Shown piece after piece: positions 60,901-64,000 of a stretch of 64,000 nt of DNA. The DNA comes from Paramacrobiotus metropolitanus (lineage: Eukaryota > Tardigrada > Eutardigrada > Parachela > Macrobiotidae), in contig NW_026570296.1 in the NCBI RefSeq assembly GCF_019649055.1, positions 248,001 through 312,000 on the forward strand. Reading direction: 5' to 3'. The translations under genes were made by a program, and so were the position numbers. Each line of letters opens with the position of its first letter. Within the stretch, counting starts at the first letter, position 1. Below the pieces are notes generated by a model. That model saw only the letters and a list, made by a program, of their open reading frames with translations, was not told the DNA's origin and ran no database searches.

Positions 60901-61899
60901 CGCTGTACATTATTTCATATTTCATCTTAATTTTTTAAGATAATAGCATAATGTTCATGTAAATTTTTTTAAATAAATTTCTTTTAAATAGTGAAAGTAC
61001 TGTTTTTTTTTAAATCTGGTGCCAATTTTTCACATGTTCCATGTTTTCCTAGTACATGCAGTATCTTTATATTCATACAAGCTCACCGACCAAAGCGTAT
61101 TTATGCACCGTTTTCATGGACTCGTGAACGCGTGGTCAGTTTAAGTCCAGTTTGGTCCTAAAAAATTCCATATTTTTCATAGGTGTGCCAATAGATTTTA
61201 TAGTTTTTTTAGTGATCTCTGGTCGCAAAATAATTTCATCGAGTCTTAAGCATAGGCATTATACGTAGATTACTGGAATAAAGCCCAGTACTTCAGACTG
61301 CCTGTAACCACGGAGAAAATAAAACCAAAATAGAACCAATACCATGCAGTACCTAAGTGCCGAGCGCGAATGCCGTGTATTCATACACTGCATATTTTTT
61401 CGTTAGCATCGTCTGGTTAATATACTAATTATTTCAGCTTGGATACGGACCAGTGCCTAGTTTCCGACCACAGAAGCACACCTACACGTACGACTACTAC
61501 GCCAACAACGACTATCCCGGTAAACCCAGCGGCGCCTATGCCGCGCAGTACCAAGGCCGCAATCTGGGTGCTTCTGGTATCCCGCGCGGATATGTCGGCT
61601 CCGACCGGCAGCCGGAGCCGGAACGCCAAGGAAGATACCTGGGAACCAACGTCGACGAGGACGACCTGTATGACCATCACGCCCAGAGCTACGCAGAGAA
61701 GCCATATGATAACCAGCCGGAACAGCATAATGGTGAACAAGCCCGGTCGCAAGAAATGTCGCCGCAACAGCCTTATATTCGACTGGAAACGTCGCAGTCG
61801 GCATCGGTACAGGGCGCTCCCTTGGTGGGACATATAATGGCGTCGGATGCTGCCCATCATGAAGACGATGACATGGACACACCGTACAGTGAGGGCTGA
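57925..61899 (+). CDS. Family member D: signal-anchored Cys-rich ectodomain protein
   Basis: Seven exons: 57925-58050, 58223-58326, 58486-58507 (22 nt), 58655-58731, 60292-60374, 60510-60796 and 61438-61899. All have GT-AG ends and matching phases, giving 386 aa. Residues 13-31 form the anchor after MGPVCCGWWRRT, then NRYYGTYTVYGS. Family motifs follow: GDTIMTTFHAHGGPNHPHRK, WHIECMDGEAVVG, WCKFMFPHKPP, CYVQNFTYQYHCYNP, YKCCKTPAGYYIDYSLCYYF, TCATGYVMTGIGKK and FIQCCR. The tail (about 235-386) shares a Tyr/Gly segment with B (AAQYQGRNLGA versus ADQYNMGNLGA) and ends acidic. The HDQ-site intron is absent, and the last intron lies 16 nt downstream of its place in A and B. Intron 4 is enlarged by transposons. 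Confidence 0.9.
58972..60236. mobile_element. hAT-like element in intron 4 of gene D
   Basis: A perfect 8-bp direct repeat ATGTAAAA (58964-58971 and 60237-60244) flanks a 1265-bp insertion. Its ends begin TAAGGA and end TCCTTA, with further imperfect complementarity (ATCCACGGG on the left, CCGTGGA on the right). Internal GGAATTCCA and GGATTTCCGTAAATCC motifs are palindromic. No transposase is encoded. It contains a younger MITE at 59310-59587 and explains why this intron is 1.56 kb when its counterpart in A is 87 bp. Confidence 0.7.
59310..59587. mobile_element. hAT MITE nested in the intron element
   Basis: The ends CAGACCTGGGCAGTTA and TAACTGCCCAGGTCTG are a perfect 16-bp terminal inverted repeat. 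A perfect 8-bp target duplication, ATAGCTAG, lies at 59302-59309 and 59588-59595. CAGACCTGGGCA is a classic hAT-type terminus. The 278-bp interior is made of TTAACT/AGTTA-type repeats and is non-coding. The intact ends suggest a fairly recent insertion. Confidence 0.9.
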
Positions 61900-62975
61900 G
61901 CCAGCCTAACTAAATTAACTGTTGTAAACTAAACGAGAAGCTTGTTCCACTGGTCAACCGAAAATGTTCTTGGGTTTCTCGTAGGTTTCTTGTTAAAAAT
62001 TCTGCAAAGCTGTGATCTCTATTGAGCAATTGATGGTTTGCTTTACAACTGATTACTTATATACTTACTCATACTGTATATACAGTCTGTAGTGTCTGGG
62101 GTTATTGAGCATTTTCATAAATTTATAGTAGCAACGAAGACCGTTCTCACTTAACGAGCGTTTCCAGAAGTTCTAATGTTGTGGCGTTTAACATGTAGTT
62201 TCAGCACCGTCCTTACCGGTACGACAACATATGTAGTAAATCTGCACGAGTACATGGGGTTTTTTATTGTCCACGTCTCGATACTCGTTAACGATCCGCC
62301 GACAATCGATAATCTAAAGATTACTGAGTGGGTGTGTCTTGTTGACAATAATTTATTCGGTAGATTCCAACGGAGCGCAAGCATCTGGTTACTGGCCGAG
62401 TTATTTTGAATCTATTTGTCGGCTCACAATATCTTGTTTGAACGCCGGGTAAATAACTGTCGGATAAATAATAAAAAAATATCGTATAATATGTAATACT
62501 TATCTTGGGTAGCGTGGTAAAAAAAAGTAAAAACATGTTCCTCATTCTCCATTTACATCAATAAGTGGCTGTACTTGCCTGTCTTTTTCTTCAATAATAA
62601 TTCAAACCACTCAATGTGTAAAATCTGCCGATTCAACTTTAGTTAATACAATTTAGTGATTTACGACATACGTCCCCGGCCAGGAAATGTACGGGATGTT
62701 CCAGCGCTCTGTTTTATTCATAAATATATGCTTTTCTCAAGTTTCGATCACATGAACATTTGTAAATTATTATAATATTTCAGACCTTTCTGTATCGGAA
62801 TTATACCTACAGCGTTCTTTTACCAGAACCCAGACCAAATCTCTCCCACAACCATTTTATAAAAATCTGTTGCAAAATATAAAGTCTCCTCAAAAATATA
62901 GCACAGAACTCCAAATATAACAGTACATAGATGGCCGCCGCAAAAATGGTGAAAAATACTGTCGAAAATCGCAAT
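61900..62975. other. Spacer downstream of gene D
   Basis: No gene is recognised. ATAATAAA near 62464 is the nearest polyadenylation-like signal. This stretch also holds the 3' flank of the minus-strand receptor exon. Confidence 0.45.
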
Positions 62976-63289
62976 CTAATGTATCCGTCCTTCGGAATGA
63001 AACCGATTAACCACCCCGTTGTGATCCTTTTTCCACAGGATGCTGTGAAAGAGTTCCCGGAACGTCTGTCCACCGGCCGTGCGCAACGGCAACGAACCGA
63101 AATCCAGCTGCGTTACATACCGCTCCGATACGTCATTCATCGTGGGGATAGTGAGAAAAAACTGCTGCAGCGCCGTCACCAGTTGTTTTCCGTGCGTAAG
63201 GCCCGAAACATAGTGCATGAGTGCCTCGAGGTAATGAGCGTGGAGGGGCTGCAGAACGGCTTTATCGTCCGCCGGAAATCGAGTATTAC
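62976..63289 (-). CDS. Last exon of a probable nuclear-receptor ligand-binding domain
   Basis: On the minus strand, acceptor TTTGCTTTTAG precedes an open exon of 104 codons starting in phase 2. It reads NTRFPADDKAVLQPLHAHYL, EALMHYVSGLTHGKQLVTAL, QQFFLTIPTMNDVSERYVTQ and ends near TFRELFHSILWK plus a short His-rich tail. The pattern (..QxxYLEAL..Y......LL..LP.M..xxxxY..QL.......FxEL) resembles helices 9-12 of nuclear-receptor ligand-binding domains. If so, the product is a ligand-regulated transcription factor. Upstream exons with the DNA-binding zinc fingers are not in this window. A reading without the intron (to 63359) is also open, and the plus strand is open too, so the call is moderate. 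Confidence 0.5.
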
Positions 63290-63423
63290 CTAAAAGCAAA
63301 CAGACAGGTGCACTTTCGGTGTTATTGTAAGACACTTTTCGTTTTCGCAATGTGCACAAAAAGTCGCGGAGTTCGGTTTTTCGTTATGGAATTTACGATA
63401 ACGAAGACGTCAATGAAGTGGTA

Positions 63424-63451
63424 TACGAAAAGATATTCGTATCTTTTCGTA
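63424..63451. repeat. Perfect 12-bp hairpin with TTCG loop
   Basis: TACGAAAAGATA, loop TTCG, then TATCTTTTCGTA. The arms pair perfectly and the loop is the very stable UUCG tetraloop sequence, though not with the usual C-G closing pair. It lies about 135 bp from the receptor exon acceptor, inside its predicted intron on the minus strand. Confidence 0.7.
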
Positions 63452-63529
63452 ACGAACGGCAACAGTAGTATTAAAGTGATGCTTAGTCATCTGGAATGAC
63501 CTGGTATATGGTACCAAATTTGTGTGGTG

Positions 63530-64000
63530 ACCACTCCGTACACACCCTTTCACACCCTTTCACTCCGTACACAACCTTTTGCACTCCCTTTCATTCCGTG
63601 CACAACCTTTTTGCGCACTACCATTCACTCGGTGCACTACCAAACTTTTATATATACTTATATATATTATACTTAAATATCTGTAATCTATATTACTACA
63701 GAAAAGCAAAATTACAAAAAAAATATTACTACTTTCTTGCAACATCATGGGACCGTTCCGACGAAGACGTCCTGGTGTATGACAGCGTCAGCAAATAACT
63801 CACGTGGCAAGCGTAGATTTAATATACAGTACAAGTGTTACGGAGCAGATCTTGCGGAGATTAGAGTGAAAAACGTTGCTGATCAAAATAAAAAAAGCGG
63901 TCGAGATTGCGCGTTTTTATTTTTTCCAGAAATAACTCTTGCTGTGAAAAAATTAAAAGGTTGTGTACGGAATGAAAGGTAGCGCAAAAAGGTTGTGCAC
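63530..64000. mobile_element. Possible element with inverted ends, cut by window edge
   Basis: 63534-63625 has short tandem blocks CTCCGTACACAACCTTTT, CATTCCGTGCACAACCTTTT and TGCGC. The last bases of the window (63957-64000) carry the reverse complement (GGTTGTGTACGGAATGAAAG, GCGCAAAAAGGTTGTGCAC). The arrangement suggests a transposon with repetitive inverted ends, whose right end lies outside the window. Confidence 0.5.

Noticed and set aside
61429-61882. Two overlapping minus-strand frames and a second plus frame opposite the gene D tail
   Set aside because: They are shadows of the gene D last exon, whose frame is fixed by splice phase and by similarity to gene B.
62931-63293. Plus-strand frame of 120 codons opposite the receptor exon
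   Set aside because: The minus strand shows the better protein-family pattern and a good splice acceptor. The plus frame has no family resemblance.
63496-63798. Frame with repeated HTLSHPFTPY-like peptides
   Set aside because: It is a translation of the short tandem blocks at the inverted-repeat element.

Overview
The window looks like nuclear DNA of an invertebrate animal. Its genes are split by GT-AG introns, exons are GC-rich and introns and spacers AT-rich, and it carries piggyBac, non-LTR retrotransposon, hAT-like and foldback remnants. There is no operon structure and no bacterial signal. I cannot name the species from sequence alone; a small ecdysozoan such as a tardigrade would fit, but that is a guess.

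The main content is a lineage-specific gene family that I reconstructed exon by exon and do not recognise. Four members are largely complete: A (16983-21015, +), B (51547-53907, -), C (54498-56674, +) and D (57925-61899, +). Each encodes a short basic N-terminus, one signal-anchor membrane segment, a Y-Y-G-T-Y-x-x-Y-G-like linker, a conserved ectodomain with about ten cysteines, and a variable Tyr/Pro/Gly-rich tail. All four share the exon series 104/107/110 (86 in B), a 22-nt microexon, 77 and 83 nt (87 in B under the only in-frame model). The 3' halves differ in intron number, position and phase. B and C are head to head, 590 bp apart, and C and D follow in tandem. Two decayed relatives lie at 47.69-48.15 kb and 48.74-49.85 kb, the second broken by a retrotransposon tail.

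Other genes are a small secreted protein with two PAN/apple-like modules (23449-24554, +) and the last exon of a probable nuclear-receptor ligand-binding domain (62976-63289, -).

Layout: 1-16.7 kb is gene-poor, with two opposed copies of a tRNA-related element, a retrotransposon tail and dispersed repeats. 16.98-24.6 kb holds gene A, a piggyBac relic and the PAN gene. 24.7-37.5 kb is repeat-dominated: a TA-flanked MITE, four inverted-repeat units with an internal 9-bp minisatellite, two foldback elements, a 28-bp satellite and a hAT-like element. 37.5-50.3 kb holds retrotransposon tails, decayed gene-family pieces and duplicated upstream sequence. 51.5-61.9 kb is the B-C-D cluster. 62.9-64 kb holds the receptor exon and a terminal inverted repeat cut by the window edge.
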